A stretch of 64,000 nt of DNA from Pantoea sp. Ap-967 (GCF_011752565.1 NZ_VWXK01000013.1:103023-167022); one strand, 5' to 3'. Positions 42,335 to 51,703 are shown, numbered from the stretch's first letter. Numbers and translations are program-made. The notes: generated by a model not told the origin, from the sequence alone.

Positions 42335-43048
42335 ATGGCCCGACACAAACCCACCGCCGAAGGCGGCTACCAACGCGGTGAAGAAACCCGCGCACGCATC
42401 GTCGACAGCGCCTTGCGGCTGTTTGGCGAGCGCGGGTTCGAGGGCGCCTCCACCCGTGATATCGCCACGGCAGCTGGGGTCAACGCGCCGGCGCTGCAGT
42501 ACTACTTCGACAACAAGCAAGGGGTGTACACGGCCTGCATCGAGTTGATCCTCGACCGGGTCTGGGAGCAACTGGCCGCCCCAGTGGCCTGTGCCGAAGC
42601 GCTGGTGGAGGATGCCGCGTGCTCCGACGCGCAGCTGATCGATTGCTACCTGGGCCTTCTGGGCAGTTTCATCGCGTTCATCCATGACAGGCCCTCAGCC
42701 GTGGACTGGCGCCGTTTCATGGCGCGCGAACAGGCCGGCCTCGGCCCGCCCGGCACCCTGGCGCTGATGGACGAGCGCCTGCACCGGCGCCTGGGCACCG
42801 TCACCTGCACGCTCATCGGGCGCCTCACCGGGTACGCCGCCAATGATGAGCGCACCCTGATCCGCACTTTTGCCCTCAACAGCCAGGCCATGGTGTTCCG
42901 GGTGCTGCGCCCCCAGGTACTCGGGGTGCTGGGGTGGGATACGATCGATCAACAGCGCACCCAGGCGGTGCGTGAGGTGCTGCTGGGGCAGACCCGGCTG
43001 ACCCTGCAAGCGCTGGTTGCCGATCGCGATGCGAGGCTTGCAAGGTAG
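42335..43048 (+). CDS. TetR-family regulator (CecR-like, DUF1956)
   Basis: A 237-residue TetR protein: RARIVDSALRLFGERGFEGASTRDIATAAGVNAPALQYYFDNKQGVYTACIE is the N-terminal helix-turn-helix domain, residues ~15-65. The C-terminal part resembles the DUF1956 ligand domain of CecR-type regulators. The ATG at 42335 is the natural start; the upstream open frame reads through the operator region. Divergent from the efflux operon, so probably its repressor. Confidence 0.86.
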   Translation: MARHKPTAEGGYQRGEETRARIVDSALRLFGERGFEGASTRDIATAAGVNAPALQYYFDNKQGVYTACIELILDRVWEQLAAPVACAEALVEDAACSDAQLIDCYLGLLGSFIAFIHDRPSAVDWRRFMAREQAGLGPPGTLALMDERLHRRLGTVTCTLIGRLTGYAANDERTLIRTFALNSQAMVFRVLRPQVLGVLGWDTIDQQRTQAVREVLLGQTRLTLQALVADRDARLAR

Positions 43049-43100
43049 CGCCTTGGCGATAAAAAGCCCCTTCCTACAGATTTGAGCCGCCTCAATCCCC

Positions 43101-43215
43101 TGTAGGAGCGAGCGCAGCTCGCGATGGGGCGCGCAGCGGCCCCAGGTTCTCAGCTTCACAGCACAGGATGCCGGGGCTGCTTTGCAGCCCATCGCGAGCT
43201 GCGCTCGCTCCTACC
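43101..43215. repeat. REPIN, type A
   Basis: Inverted pair of TGTAGGAGCGAGCGCAGCTC with spacer palindromes GGGGCGCGCAGCGGCCCC and GGGGCTGCTTTGCAGCCC. Its right edge includes the TAG stop of the gene at 43211, read on the minus strand from the GTAGGAGC core. Confidence 0.9.
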
Positions 43216-43855
43216 GGGCCGGATCCAGCGGCCGCGCTGGAAAGCGCGATTCGCAGCGCAGAATTTCGGCCACCACCTGCGCCGTTGCCGCCTCCAGGGT
43301 GCCCTCGTTACGGCACAGCACCCAGCCCTGCTCGGCCACCGCTCGCTCGAAGGCCTGGGTGCAGGCTGCCTGCTCTTCAACGGTGAACAGCACCGTACTG
43401 CCAAGGCCCCGTGTGCGGGCGGCCGCCCTGGCCCAGGAAATACGCGGGTCGGTGACCACGCCCACATGCAGGTCGGGCACCTGCACGCCCCGTTCCAGGT
43501 TCAACTGCAGGATGTCTGCAAAGGGGATGTTGCGGCGAAAGGCGGCATCGGACGGATACCAGCGGTCGATCAGGATGATGCTGTCCGCCGGCTGCCTGGG
43601 CAGCACATGCTGTGAAATCCAGGCGCGGCTGTCGGCAAGCCGCTCACACACGTTGAGTTCCAGCGCCCGCGAGGGCGCCCTTGCGAGGGCGTTGACCAGG
43701 GCCATGGTTTCGCCCCGAAAAGGGTCGCTTTTGCGTTCGCAAAGGCGGATGACCTTGCGCTTTTCTACGCGCAGGGCCTGGGTGACGGCCTCCAGCAACG
43801 TGGTCTTGCCGGTGCCCTTGGGGCCATCCAGGGAAACGAACAACGGACGATTCAT
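43211..43855 (-). CDS. thymidylate-kinase-like P-loop protein
   Basis: A 214-residue nucleotide kinase-like protein. The P-loop GPKGTGKTTL is at 11-20, the DR-type motif is IDRWYPSDAAF near 98, and the lid-like region ARTRGLGS is near 147. In true Tmk the P-loop is usually EGxEGAGKST and the motif DRY.S..AYQ, so this is a divergent relative. The C-terminus ends in a REP-derived stop and may have been altered by it. No partner genes are adjacent. It might phosphorylate a nucleotide or similar small molecule. Confidence 0.65.
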   Translation of the reverse strand: MNRPLFVSLDGPKGTGKTTLLEAVTQALRVEKRKVIRLCERKSDPFRGETMALVNALARAPSRALELNVCERLADSRAWISQHVLPRQPADSIILIDRWYPSDAAFRRNIPFADILQLNLERGVQVPDLHVGVVTDPRISWARAAARTRGLGSTVLFTVEEQAACTQAFERAVAEQGWVLCRNEGTLEAATAQVVAEILRCESRFPARPLDPAR

Positions 43856-43994
43856 GGTGCGATGAGGGTTTGGCGCAAGTGAGCGGGGGGGCAGGCATGA
43901 TGCACGGAAAGTGGGTCAGGGTCGCCTTTTTTCGCCGCGCAGCTGTCGAACGATGCTGTACTGTACGTCAGATATCTCTCCAGGCACGGGCCCA

Positions 43995-46529
43995 ATGACA
44001 TTCGACCCCCAAGTAAACCTAACCAACTGCGATCGCGAGCCGATCCAGATCCCGGGCAGCATCCAACCCCATGGCTGCCTGCTTGCCTGCGATGCCTCAG
44101 CCCGCATGGTGTTGCGCCACTCGGCAAACCTGGCCTCGATGCTCGGTATCAGCGGGGAGATCAACGGCCAGAAACTGCATGCGGTGCTCGGCGACGAGGT
44201 GGCGCACACCCTTCGCAACGCGCTTGCGCGCACCCGGGAAGGGGCCCGGCCTTCGCTGACCTTTGGCGTGCAGCTCCCGTGCGGACGGGCCTTCGACATC
44301 TCCGCCCATGTGTTCAAGGGCACCGCGATCATCGAGTTCGAACCTGCCGGTGCCAGCATTGCCGAGCCCATCGAGCTGGCCCGTACCCTGATCGCACAAC
44401 TGCGGGAAATCGACCAGACCCATAAACTGTTTCGCGACGCCGCCCGCTTCGTGCGGGCCGTGCTCGGCTATGACCGGGTGATGATCTACCAACTGGGCGC
44501 CGACGGCGCCGGCAAGGTGGTGGCCGAAGCCAAGCGCGGCGACCTGGAAAGCTTCCTCGGCCAGTATTTCCCTGCCTCCGACATTCCCCAGCAGGCCCGT
44601 GCGCTGTACCTGCGCAACCCCATCCGAATCATTTCCGACGCCCAGTTCAAGCGCGTGCCGGTCGAGCCGGTGCTGGACCTCTCAGGCGAACCCCTCGACT
44701 TGTCCTACGCCCACCTGCGCAGCGTCTCGCCGATTCATTGCGAGTACCTGACCAACATGGGCGTGGGCGCCTCGATGTCGATTTCGGTGATTGTCGATGG
44801 CCAGTTGTGGGGCTTGATCGCCTGCCATCATTACGCACCGCGCACCCTGGCCATGGGCCAGCGCGTCGCCGCCGAAATGTTCGGCGAGTTCTTCTCGCTG
44901 CACATCGAAACCCTGCGCACCCGGCAGCACCTGGAGGCCGCTGTCAACGTGCACAAGGCGTTGGATTCCTTGTTGCGCGATGCCAACCATTCCCAGGACA
45001 TAGAAGCGTTCTTTCATTCACGCCTGGCCGAGTTCCAGTCGCTGATCCCCTGCGACGGTATCGGCATGGCGCTGCAGGGCCGCTGGACATCGGCCGGCCT
45101 CACCCCACCCAAGGCCGCCCTGCCCGACCTGCTGCGCCTGGCGGAGGTGGTCAGCGAAGGCCGCACCTGGGCGTCGAACCGCCTGTCGATGGCCCTGCCT
45201 GCTGCCCAGGCCTATTTCGCCGACGTGTCAGGGGTACTGCTGATCCCCATGTCGCAGCAGCCGCGGGACTACCTGATGCTGTTTCGCAAGGAAGTGGTGG
45301 AGACGCTGGATTGGGCCGGCGACCCGAACAAAACCTACGACAGCGGCGCGCTGGGCGACCGCCTGACCCCACGCAAGAGCTTTGCCATCTGGAAGGAAAC
45401 CGTACACCAGCAATCGCTGCCCTGGAGCGAACAGGACCGCCAGTTCGGCGAGGCCATCCGCACCGCCGTGGTCGAGGTGGCGCTGCACAACAGCGAGCTG
45501 CTGGCCAACGAGCGTTCCAAGGCCGAGGTGCGCCAGCGCATCCTCAATGAAGAACTGAACCACCGGGTGAAGAACATCCTGTCGCTGATCGGCGCACTGG
45601 TGGCCCACCCGACCTCGGAAAGCCAAACCCTCAAGGACTACGTGGCAACGCTCAAGGGCCGAATTCACGCCCTGTCCCTGGCCCACGACCAAGTGGTGCG
45701 CGGCGACGGTGGCGGGCGCCTGGCGGCCTTGCTCGAAGCCGAGCTCTTGCCCTACCGCACTGCGGCGCAAGCCATCGAACTGTCAGGCCCCAACGTGATT
45801 CTCGATGCCCGCGCCTACTCGGTGATGGCGCTGGTGCTGCACGAATTGGCGACCAATGCGGCCAAGTATGGCGCGCTGTCGCGCGCTGGCGGCAAATTGT
45901 GCGTGAACTGGACACTGGACGCCGGCAATGCCTGTGACATCACCTGGCGTGAAAGCGACGGCCCAACGGTTCGCCCGCCGAGCCGCAGCGGCTTTGGCAC
46001 GGTATTGATCGACCGCAGCATCCCCTTCGACCTCGGTGGCACAAGCAACGTCGAGTACCTGCCCGAGGGGCTGCGCGGGTTCTTCAGAATTCCGGCCAAG
46101 CACCTGTCGGTGGCACAGCAGCCAGAAGCCGCAAGCCCGGCCGCACCCTTGGCCCAGGCCCACGAGGCTTTCGCCGCGCGGGTGGACACCTGCGTGCTGA
46201 TCCTCGAAGACCAGTTGGTGATTGCCGTGGGGCTGGAGCAGATCCTCAACGATGCGCAGATCAAGGATGTGATCACCGCCAGTTCCGAGGATGAAGCCCT
46301 GCGCCTGTTGGGCAGCCGGGTGCCGCATGCGGCGATCCTGGACATCAACCTGGGCACCGGTACATCGATCTCGGTGGCCGATGAGCTGCTGCGCCGGGGC
46401 ATTCCGTTCCTGTTCGCAACGGGCTACGGCGACAGCGTGAGCATTCCCGAGCACTTGCGCCAGGTATCGGTGATCCGCAAGCCCTACGATGCCAATGCCA
46501 TCCTGACCAGCCTGCAAAGCCTCCTCTGA
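43995..46529 (+). CDS. bphP: bacteriophytochrome with HWE-type histidine kinase and fused receiver
   Basis: An 844-residue red/far-red photoreceptor. Bilin-binding Cys12 lies in the N-terminal NLTNCDREPIQIPG, followed by PAS, a GAF domain with PASDIPQQAR and SPIHCEYL, PHY, and an HWE/HisKA_2 kinase with His523 in NEELNHRVKN. The ATPase N-box is LVLHELATNAAKYG, and a C-terminal receiver has phospho-acceptor Asp783 (AAILDINLG). The ATG at 43995 puts Cys at the usual place. No heme oxygenase gene is adjacent, so biliverdin must come from elsewhere. An intramolecular phosphorelay is likely. Confidence 0.92.
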   Translation: MTFDPQVNLTNCDREPIQIPGSIQPHGCLLACDASARMVLRHSANLASMLGISGEINGQKLHAVLGDEVAHTLRNALARTREGARPSLTFGVQLPCGRAFDISAHVFKGTAIIEFEPAGASIAEPIELARTLIAQLREIDQTHKLFRDAARFVRAVLGYDRVMIYQLGADGAGKVVAEAKRGDLESFLGQYFPASDIPQQARALYLRNPIRIISDAQFKRVPVEPVLDLSGEPLDLSYAHLRSVSPIHCEYLTNMGVGASMSISVIVDGQLWGLIACHHYAPRTLAMGQRVAAEMFGEFFSLHIETLRTRQHLEAAVNVHKALDSLLRDANHSQDIEAFFHSRLAEFQSLIPCDGIGMALQGRWTSAGLTPPKAALPDLLRLAEVVSEGRTWASNRLSMALPAAQAYFADVSGVLLIPMSQQPRDYLMLFRKEVVETLDWAGDPNKTYDSGALGDRLTPRKSFAIWKETVHQQSLPWSEQDRQFGEAIRTAVVEVALHNSELLANERSKAEVRQRILNEELNHRVKNILSLIGALVAHPTSESQTLKDYVATLKGRIHALSLAHDQVVRGDGGGRLAALLEAELLPYRTAAQAIELSGPNVILDARAYSVMALVLHELATNAAKYGALSRAGGKLCVNWTLDAGNACDITWRESDGPTVRPPSRSGFGTVLIDRSIPFDLGGTSNVEYLPEGLRGFFRIPAKHLSVAQQPEAASPAAPLAQAHEAFAARVDTCVLILEDQLVIAVGLEQILNDAQIKDVITASSEDEALRLLGSRVPHAAILDINLGTGTSISVADELLRRGIPFLFATGYGDSVSIPEHLRQVSVIRKPYDANAILTSLQSLL

Positions 46530-46552
46530 CCGCTCTCTGATTTAACCGATAA

Positions 46553-46645
46553 CCCTGTAGGAGCGGGCTTGACCCGCGAACACCGGCTTAGCCGGTGCCA
46601 TGCACTGCGGTGCCTGCTTCGCGGGGCAAGCCCGCTCCTACAGGG
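46553..46645. repeat. REPIN, type B
   Basis: Inverted CCCTGTAGGAGCGGGCTTG pair around CACCGGCTTAGCCGGTG. The left arm has one change in the core (GACCCGCGAA). The remaining 180 bp to the permease gene hold no other feature that I can support. Confidence 0.88.
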
Positions 46646-46827
46646 CAATGTTCCCTGCGCGACCGCGCCGTACCGAAGCTCCCCCCAAAGGGTGATTCCG
46701 GCCACCTGCACAGTGTGCGAGCATTCGACTCGCCCCACCTCCAGCGTCACCCCTGACTGAACTCCCTTGCCAGTAGCGAGCTTGCTCGCCTGCTGCGGCT
46801 TCCTGCATCCCCTTCCAGGAGTTAGCT

Positions 46828-48198
46828 ATGCATACAACAACAACTACAGCCCAACCCCACCATCCAGCCTCGCCCACCGCCACCGACCGTTTCAGAAAGT
46901 CCATGGGCATGACCGCCCTGGTGCTGTTCGGCCTGGCCTACATGGTCCCGCTCGCGGTCTTCACCACCTACGGGCTGGTCACCCAAATGACCAAGGGCCA
47001 CCTGCCTACCGCCTACATGCTCACCCTCGCCGCCATGCTGCTGACCGCCTACAGCTATGGGCGCATGGTTCAGGCCCACCCCTACTCGGGCTCGGTCTAC
47101 ACCTATACACGCAAAGCCTTCGGCAGCCATTTCGGTTTCATGGCAGGCTGGACGCTGCTGCTCGACTACATCTTCCTGCCGCTGCTCAGCTACCTGCTGA
47201 TCGGCATCTACATGTCCGAATACTTCCCGGCCATTCACGCTTGGGTGTGGGTTGCAGGCTCGATTGCCCTGGTGACCTTCCTCAACCTTATTGGCATCGA
47301 GTCGGTCACCCGGGTGAACTGGGTGCTGGTGGTCGCGCAACTGGTGTTCATCGTGGTGTTCGTGGCGCTGTCAGTGCGCAACATTGGCGAGCACACCACC
47401 CCGGTGTCGCTGTTGGCGCCGTTTCACCATGAAGGCTTCAGCGTGCCGCTGATCATGACTGGGGCTGCGGTGCTGTGCCTGTCGTTCCTGGGCTTCGACG
47501 CCGTGTCGACCATGGCCGAGGAAACCAGCAACCCAACCACGCGCATCCCCCAGGCGATCCTGGCGGTGTCGTTGATCGGCGGCCTGTTGTTCCTGGTCGT
47601 GTCCTATTTCGCGCAAATGGTGTTCCCCGACTGGGGCAGCTTCGCCGACCCGGATTCAGCCTCGGTGGATGTGATGCGCCGGGTGGGCGGCGAATACCTG
47701 GTAACCGCCTTCACCGCCACCTATGTAGCCGGTTGCTTCGCCTCGGCCATGGTGTCCCAGGCGAGCGTGTCGCGGGTGCTGTTCGCCATGGGCCGCGACG
47801 GCGCGCTGCCACGGGTGTTCGGCCAACTGGTCACGAAGAAGCGCGTGCCGGCGACGGCGATCCTGCTGGTGAGCCTGCTGTCGCTGGTGGCACTGTTCAT
47901 TACCCTGGACACCGTGGCCAACATGATCAGCTTTGGCGCGCTGTTCGCCTTTTCGGCGGTGAACCTGGCGGTGGTCAAGCATTACCTGGTGGACCAGCAG
48001 CTGCGTGGGCTGCGCAACTGCCTGCTGTACGGCGCCATTCCGGCGCTGGGGTTTCTCAGCACGATCTGGCTGTGGACCAGCTTGTCGCGCATGTCGTTCA
48101 CCATTGGCCTGTGCTGGATGGCCGTGGGGTTCGTCTGCCTGCTTGGGCTTACCCGGGCGTTTCGGGTGAAACTGCCGGAATTGCAGATGGCCGAGTGA
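46828..48198 (+). CDS. APC-family amino acid/amine permease
   Basis: A 456-residue, 12-helix permease of the amino acid-polyamine-organocation superfamily. FGLAYMVPLAVFTTYGLV occupies helix 1, AHPYSGSVYTYTRKAFGSHFGFMAGW helices 2-3, and SFLGFDAVSTMAEETSNPTTRIPQAI the helix 6 to loop signature. AGGAG precedes the ATG. It lies next to diaminopropionate ammonia-lyase (convergent), so a diamino acid or related compound is a reasonable substrate. Confidence 0.86.
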   Translation: MHTTTTTAQPHHPASPTATDRFRKSMGMTALVLFGLAYMVPLAVFTTYGLVTQMTKGHLPTAYMLTLAAMLLTAYSYGRMVQAHPYSGSVYTYTRKAFGSHFGFMAGWTLLLDYIFLPLLSYLLIGIYMSEYFPAIHAWVWVAGSIALVTFLNLIGIESVTRVNWVLVVAQLVFIVVFVALSVRNIGEHTTPVSLLAPFHHEGFSVPLIMTGAAVLCLSFLGFDAVSTMAEETSNPTTRIPQAILAVSLIGGLLFLVVSYFAQMVFPDWGSFADPDSASVDVMRRVGGEYLVTAFTATYVAGCFASAMVSQASVSRVLFAMGRDGALPRVFGQLVTKKRVPATAILLVSLLSLVALFITLDTVANMISFGALFAFSAVNLAVVKHYLVDQQLRGLRNCLLYGAIPALGFLSTIWLWTSLSRMSFTIGLCWMAVGFVCLLGLTRAFRVKLPELQMAE

Positions 48199-48228
48199 TT
48201 GGCTGAGGCCTGGTAGGGCGCTTTCGCG

Positions 48229-48254
48229 TGTAGGAGCGGGCTTGCCCCGCGAAG
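48229..48254 (+). repeat. single (unpaired) type B REP
   Basis: One copy of GTGTAGGAGCGGGCTTGCCC with no inverted partner nearby, between converging genes. It is probably a decayed REPIN or a lone REP. Confidence 0.75.
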
Positions 48255-48268
48255 GCGCCCGCCAGGAT

Positions 48269-49471
48269 TTACCCTTTCGCCAACCAAACCTGCTGGCGGC
48301 CCAGCACGGAAGCGGCCGTCTCCCCCACCAATTCGGCATACACGCCCGGCGCGGTTGCACCTTCGGTGTTGATGAACAGCACCCGCGCATTGCCATCCAG
48401 GCCGAGCCTCGCCGCCTGCTCGGCGTCCTGCATCAGCGCCACAAGCCCTGCCAGCCCGGCAACCCCCGACTCCCCCGCCAGCAGCGGAACGTCCCGGGCA
48501 CTGCCCGCCGCCAGGCGGCGCATGGCGGCCACGGCCTGTGCATCACTGATGGTCATGAACCCATCGACACTGGTTTCCAGGAACCGCCAGGCCAGCGGTG
48601 ACGTCTCGCCGCAAGCCAGCCCCGCCATTACCGAATCCACGGAACCCGTGGCCCGGGCGGCCCGGCCCTGAACCGCGCTCTGCAACAGGCAATCGGCCTG
48701 CTCTGGCTCAACCATGACGAAGCGCGGGCGCTGCTGGCCATGCAACTCCCACAGGTAACTGACAATGCCCGCCGCCAGGCCACCGACCCCGCCCTGCAGA
48801 AACACATGGGTCGGCGCGCTGGCCTCGGCAATTTCCGCCGCGATGGTGCCGTAGCCCTGCATCACATCGCGCGGAATCACTTCGTACCCTGCATAGGACG
48901 TGTCCGACACCACGGTCCAGCCATTGTTGGCGGCCAGCTGCGCCGCGTGCGCCACCGACGCATCGTAGTTGCCGCTGATGCGCACGATCCGCGCGCCGTA
49001 GTCGGCAATCGCTTGCTCGCGTTCGGCACTGACCTGGGCATGCAACACGATCACGCAGCGGCAACCCACGCTCTGCGCAGCCGCCGCCAGGCCCTTGCCG
49101 TGGTTGCCATCGGTGGCGCTGATCACTGTGAAATCGGCCAGTGCCTGGGCGTAGCGCCCCTGCAACAGCCCCTGGGGGTCGAAGCCCTGCTCGGGAAAAC
49201 TACGCAGAATCAGCCGCACCAGGGCGATGGGTGCGCCCAGCGCCTTGAAGCTGCCCAACGGCGAGCGCACCGACTCGTCCTTGACCAGCAGCTGGGCCAC
49301 GCCCAGTTGCTCGGCAAGGCCCGGCAACGGGTACAGCGGCGTCGCGCCGGGGTTCAGCCGTGGCCAGGTCGCCAGCCACTGGCGGCTCTGCTCGGCACGG
49401 GCGATGTCCATCACGTCCTTGAGCGCGGACGGGTATGGCTGGCGCGTGGCCTTGGGGTTAAAAACGAACAT
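48269..49471 (-). CDS. dpaL: diaminopropionate ammonia-lyase
   Basis: A 400-residue fold-type II PLP enzyme. Lys76 in SPLGSFKALGAP binds PLP; SATDGNHGKGLAAAAQ and the glycine loop LQGGVGGLAAGIVSYL bind phosphate; ESGVAGLAGL matches the family end. It deaminates 2,3-diaminopropionate, and D-serine in some members, to pyruvate and ammonia. Thirteen bases downstream of the amidohydrolase stop on the same strand, so one operon. The AsnC regulator is divergent. Confidence 0.88.
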   Translation of the reverse strand: MFVFNPKATRQPYPSALKDVMDIARAEQSRQWLATWPRLNPGATPLYPLPGLAEQLGVAQLLVKDESVRSPLGSFKALGAPIALVRLILRSFPEQGFDPQGLLQGRYAQALADFTVISATDGNHGKGLAAAAQSVGCRCVIVLHAQVSAEREQAIADYGARIVRISGNYDASVAHAAQLAANNGWTVVSDTSYAGYEVIPRDVMQGYGTIAAEIAEASAPTHVFLQGGVGGLAAGIVSYLWELHGQQRPRFVMVEPEQADCLLQSAVQGRAARATGSVDSVMAGLACGETSPLAWRFLETSVDGFMTISDAQAVAAMRRLAAGSARDVPLLAGESGVAGLAGLVALMQDAEQAARLGLDGNARVLFINTEGATAPGVYAELVGETAASVLGRQQVWLAKG

Positions 49472-49483
49472 CAGACACTCCTT

Positions 49484-50737
49484 TCAACAGGCAAGGGCAA
49501 GGCGACGGCCAACGACATCCAGCAGCACCTGGGCGCCCTGGATCAGTTGCGCGTCATCGGTGTGCTCGCGGGGGTTATGGCTGATACCGCCACGGCTGGG
49601 TACGAAGATCATCGCCGCCGGGGCGATGCGCGCGATCATCTGCGCGTCGTGGCCAGCGCCGGAGGTCATGCGCCGGTGGCTGAAACCCAGGCGCTTAGCC
49701 GAGGCTTCGATCTCATCGGCAAGGCCGGCATCGAAGGTCACCGGCGCAAAGCGCACCAGGCGCTCGGTGCTGATGGTCACCCCCTCCTGCTCGGCCAGGC
49801 TGGCCAGCAGCTCAGCCAGGCGCTGCTCGGCGCTCGCCAGGCGGGCCTCGTCGGGGTCACGCAGGTCGACGGTGAAGCGCGCCTTGCGTGGGATGACATT
49901 GATCACGTTGGGCTCGAACTGCATGCAGCCAACCGTGGCCAGGGTGGTGCCCGACGCCAGCGCCAGGCTGCGCAGTTGCGTGACAACGGCGCTGGCGACG
50001 TAGCCGGCATCATGGCGCAAGCGGGTTGGGGTGGTGCCGGCATGGTTGGCATTGCCCTGCACCTGCACCTGTTGCCAGGAAATACCCTGCAGGTTCTCCA
50101 CCACGCCGATCAACGTGCCTTCGGCTTCCAGAATCGGCCCTTGCTCGATGTGCAATTCCAGGTATTCGTGGGGCACGATCGCGCCCGGCTCAAGTGTGCC
50201 GGCGTAGCCAATACGGGCCAGTTCGTCACCCAGCCGGGTGCCGTCGGTGCCCTGGGTATCCAGCGCCTGCTCAAGCCCCAGGCCCCCGGCGTACACCAGT
50301 GAGCCCATCATGTCGGGTTGGTAGCGCACACCCTCCTCGTTGGTAAACGCGGCCACGGTGATCGGGCGCGCCGGCAGCACGCCCGCAGCGCGGTAGGCAC
50401 GCACCACCGCCAGCCCCGCCAGCACGCCATAACAGCCATCCAGGGCGCCCGCGTTGGTGACCGTGTCGATATGCGAGCCGATCATCAGCGGGCGCGGGTC
50501 GCCCTGCCCTGCGGCCGCCCCCAGGGTGCCGAAGATATTGCCAATGCGGTCTACCTGAACATCCAGTGCCAGCTCGCGCATCCACCCCACCAGCAGGTCA
50601 CGGCCTGCTTTTTCCGCATCGCTCAGGGCAATGCGCGTGCGGCCACCGTGCGCGGCGTCCGCGCCCACCTGCCCCAGCACCTGGATCTGCTGGAGCAGTG
50701 TCGGGCCATCGAGTTGCAATTGCCTAGGTGCGTTCAT
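49484..50737 (-). CDS. M20-family Zn hydrolase (N-carbamoyl amino acid / allantoate amidohydrolase type)
   Basis: A 417-residue hydrolase with the HyuC/AllC metal site: His89 and Asp91 in IGSHIDTV, Asp100 in GALDGCYG, and Glu134-Glu135 in FTNEEGVRY. The ATG at 50737 is chosen because GAGGA lies 7 bp upstream; the frame opens at a GTG at 50755. Members remove carbamoyl groups from N-carbamoyl amino acids or from ureidoglycine precursors. With the ammonia-lyase downstream, an N-carbamoyl- or ureido-diaminopropionate-like substrate is a fair guess. Confidence 0.85.
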   Translation of the reverse strand: MNAPRQLQLDGPTLLQQIQVLGQVGADAAHGGRTRIALSDAEKAGRDLLVGWMRELALDVQVDRIGNIFGTLGAAAGQGDPRPLMIGSHIDTVTNAGALDGCYGVLAGLAVVRAYRAAGVLPARPITVAAFTNEEGVRYQPDMMGSLVYAGGLGLEQALDTQGTDGTRLGDELARIGYAGTLEPGAIVPHEYLELHIEQGPILEAEGTLIGVVENLQGISWQQVQVQGNANHAGTTPTRLRHDAGYVASAVVTQLRSLALASGTTLATVGCMQFEPNVINVIPRKARFTVDLRDPDEARLASAEQRLAELLASLAEQEGVTISTERLVRFAPVTFDAGLADEIEASAKRLGFSHRRMTSGAGHDAQMIARIAPAAMIFVPSRGGISHNPREHTDDAQLIQGAQVLLDVVGRRLALAC

Positions 50738-50866
50738 CCGCTGTTCCTCAGTCACGATGGGGAAATTCTATTCGCCCCTAATGCATGAAAAACTTGATTT
50801 TCAGCCGTTTTGTGCAATTTCATTACGCTATCTACCGATCTTCACTCACCCACGGACGCTCGAACC

Positions 50867-51331
50867 ATGGCACTCGATCATTTCGACAAGGCGTTGCTCG
50901 ACGCCGTACAGCGCGATGCCAGCACGTCGCAACTGGACCTCGGCGCCCAGGTCAACCTTTCTTCGGCAGCGGTGAACCGCCGGCTCAAGAAAATGACCAG
51001 CGATGGGGTCATACGCGGCACCCAGGTGCAGGTCGACCCGACGATGCTGGGCTACACGCTGACCGTAATCACCGAGGTGGAGGTGGAAAACGAGCGCCTC
51101 GACCTGCTCGACGCCATGAAGAAGACCTTTCTCGCCTGCCCCCAGGTGCAACAGTGCTACTACGTGGCGGGCGAATGCGACTTCGTGCTGATCATGCTGG
51201 TCAAGCACATGGAGCAATACACCCAGTTGACCCGCGAGCTGTTCTTCGAAAGCAACAACGTCAAGCGCTTCAAAACCTTGGTGTCGATGAGCACGGTGAA
51301 GAGCGGGCTGTTCGTGCCAACCGATAACTGA
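50867..51331 (+). CDS. Lrp/AsnC-family regulator
   Basis: A 154-residue AsnC protein: HTH residues ~5-55 (FDKALLDAVQRDASTSQLDLGAQVNLSSAAVNRRLKKM) and a RAM ligand domain (GYTLTVITEVEVE...GECDFVLIMLV). It is divergent from the amidohydrolase-lyase pair across 129 bp and is probably its amino-acid-responsive activator. The ATG at 50867 fits the family length. Confidence 0.88.
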   Translation: MALDHFDKALLDAVQRDASTSQLDLGAQVNLSSAAVNRRLKKMTSDGVIRGTQVQVDPTMLGYTLTVITEVEVENERLDLLDAMKKTFLACPQVQQCYYVAGECDFVLIMLVKHMEQYTQLTRELFFESNNVKRFKTLVSMSTVKSGLFVPTDN

Positions 51332-51441
51332 CCAAACAGTCAGCCCGAAAAGCCCGATTTAGAGCGGTTATTTCACTTTTTGTTACAGAAAAATTGCGCT
51401 ACTCTCGCCCCGCCAAAACAACAGCAAGGAAGGAAAGGGGC

Positions 51442-51615
51442 ATGAAAATCGAGATCGCGCAAAACGAGCACGATGCAGGCTGCAAGGTCATCATCGATGG
51501 GCATCCGGTGTCGTTTGCCAGCCTGGCAGACGCCGAAGCCTACGTAGCGCGCCTGACAGAACGCCTGCAAGCCGCGCCGCAGGCATTCGCCCCGGCCCCT
51601 GCAGAACCGGCCTGA
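51442..51615 (+). CDS. small conserved-looking protein of unknown function
   Basis: A 57-residue protein with a strong AAGGAAAGGGG site before the ATG. The pattern (a beta hairpin, MKIEIAQNEHDAGCKVIIDG, then a helix rich in Ala and Glu) and a Pro/Ala tail suggest a small folded cytoplasmic protein. I cannot name it. It is a single gene between the AsnC regulator and an MFS gene. Confidence 0.6.
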   Translation: MKIEIAQNEHDAGCKVIIDGHPVSFASLADAEAYVARLTERLQAAPQAFAPAPAEPA

Positions 51616-51642
51616 GCCGCCAGCCTTACCTCCCACCCCACC

Positions 51643-51670
51643 GTGGGATGCTTGAATGGTATGATCCCAC
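51643..51670. promoter_or_regulatory. inverted repeat before MFS gene
   Basis: GTGGGAT-N14-ATCCCAC lies 34 bp before the MFS start. It may be an operator or a weak terminator of the small gene upstream. No regulator is adjacent. Confidence 0.35.
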
Positions 51671-51703
51671 GTTAAACGTTTCAGTATGTTTCAAGGGATC
51701 CCA

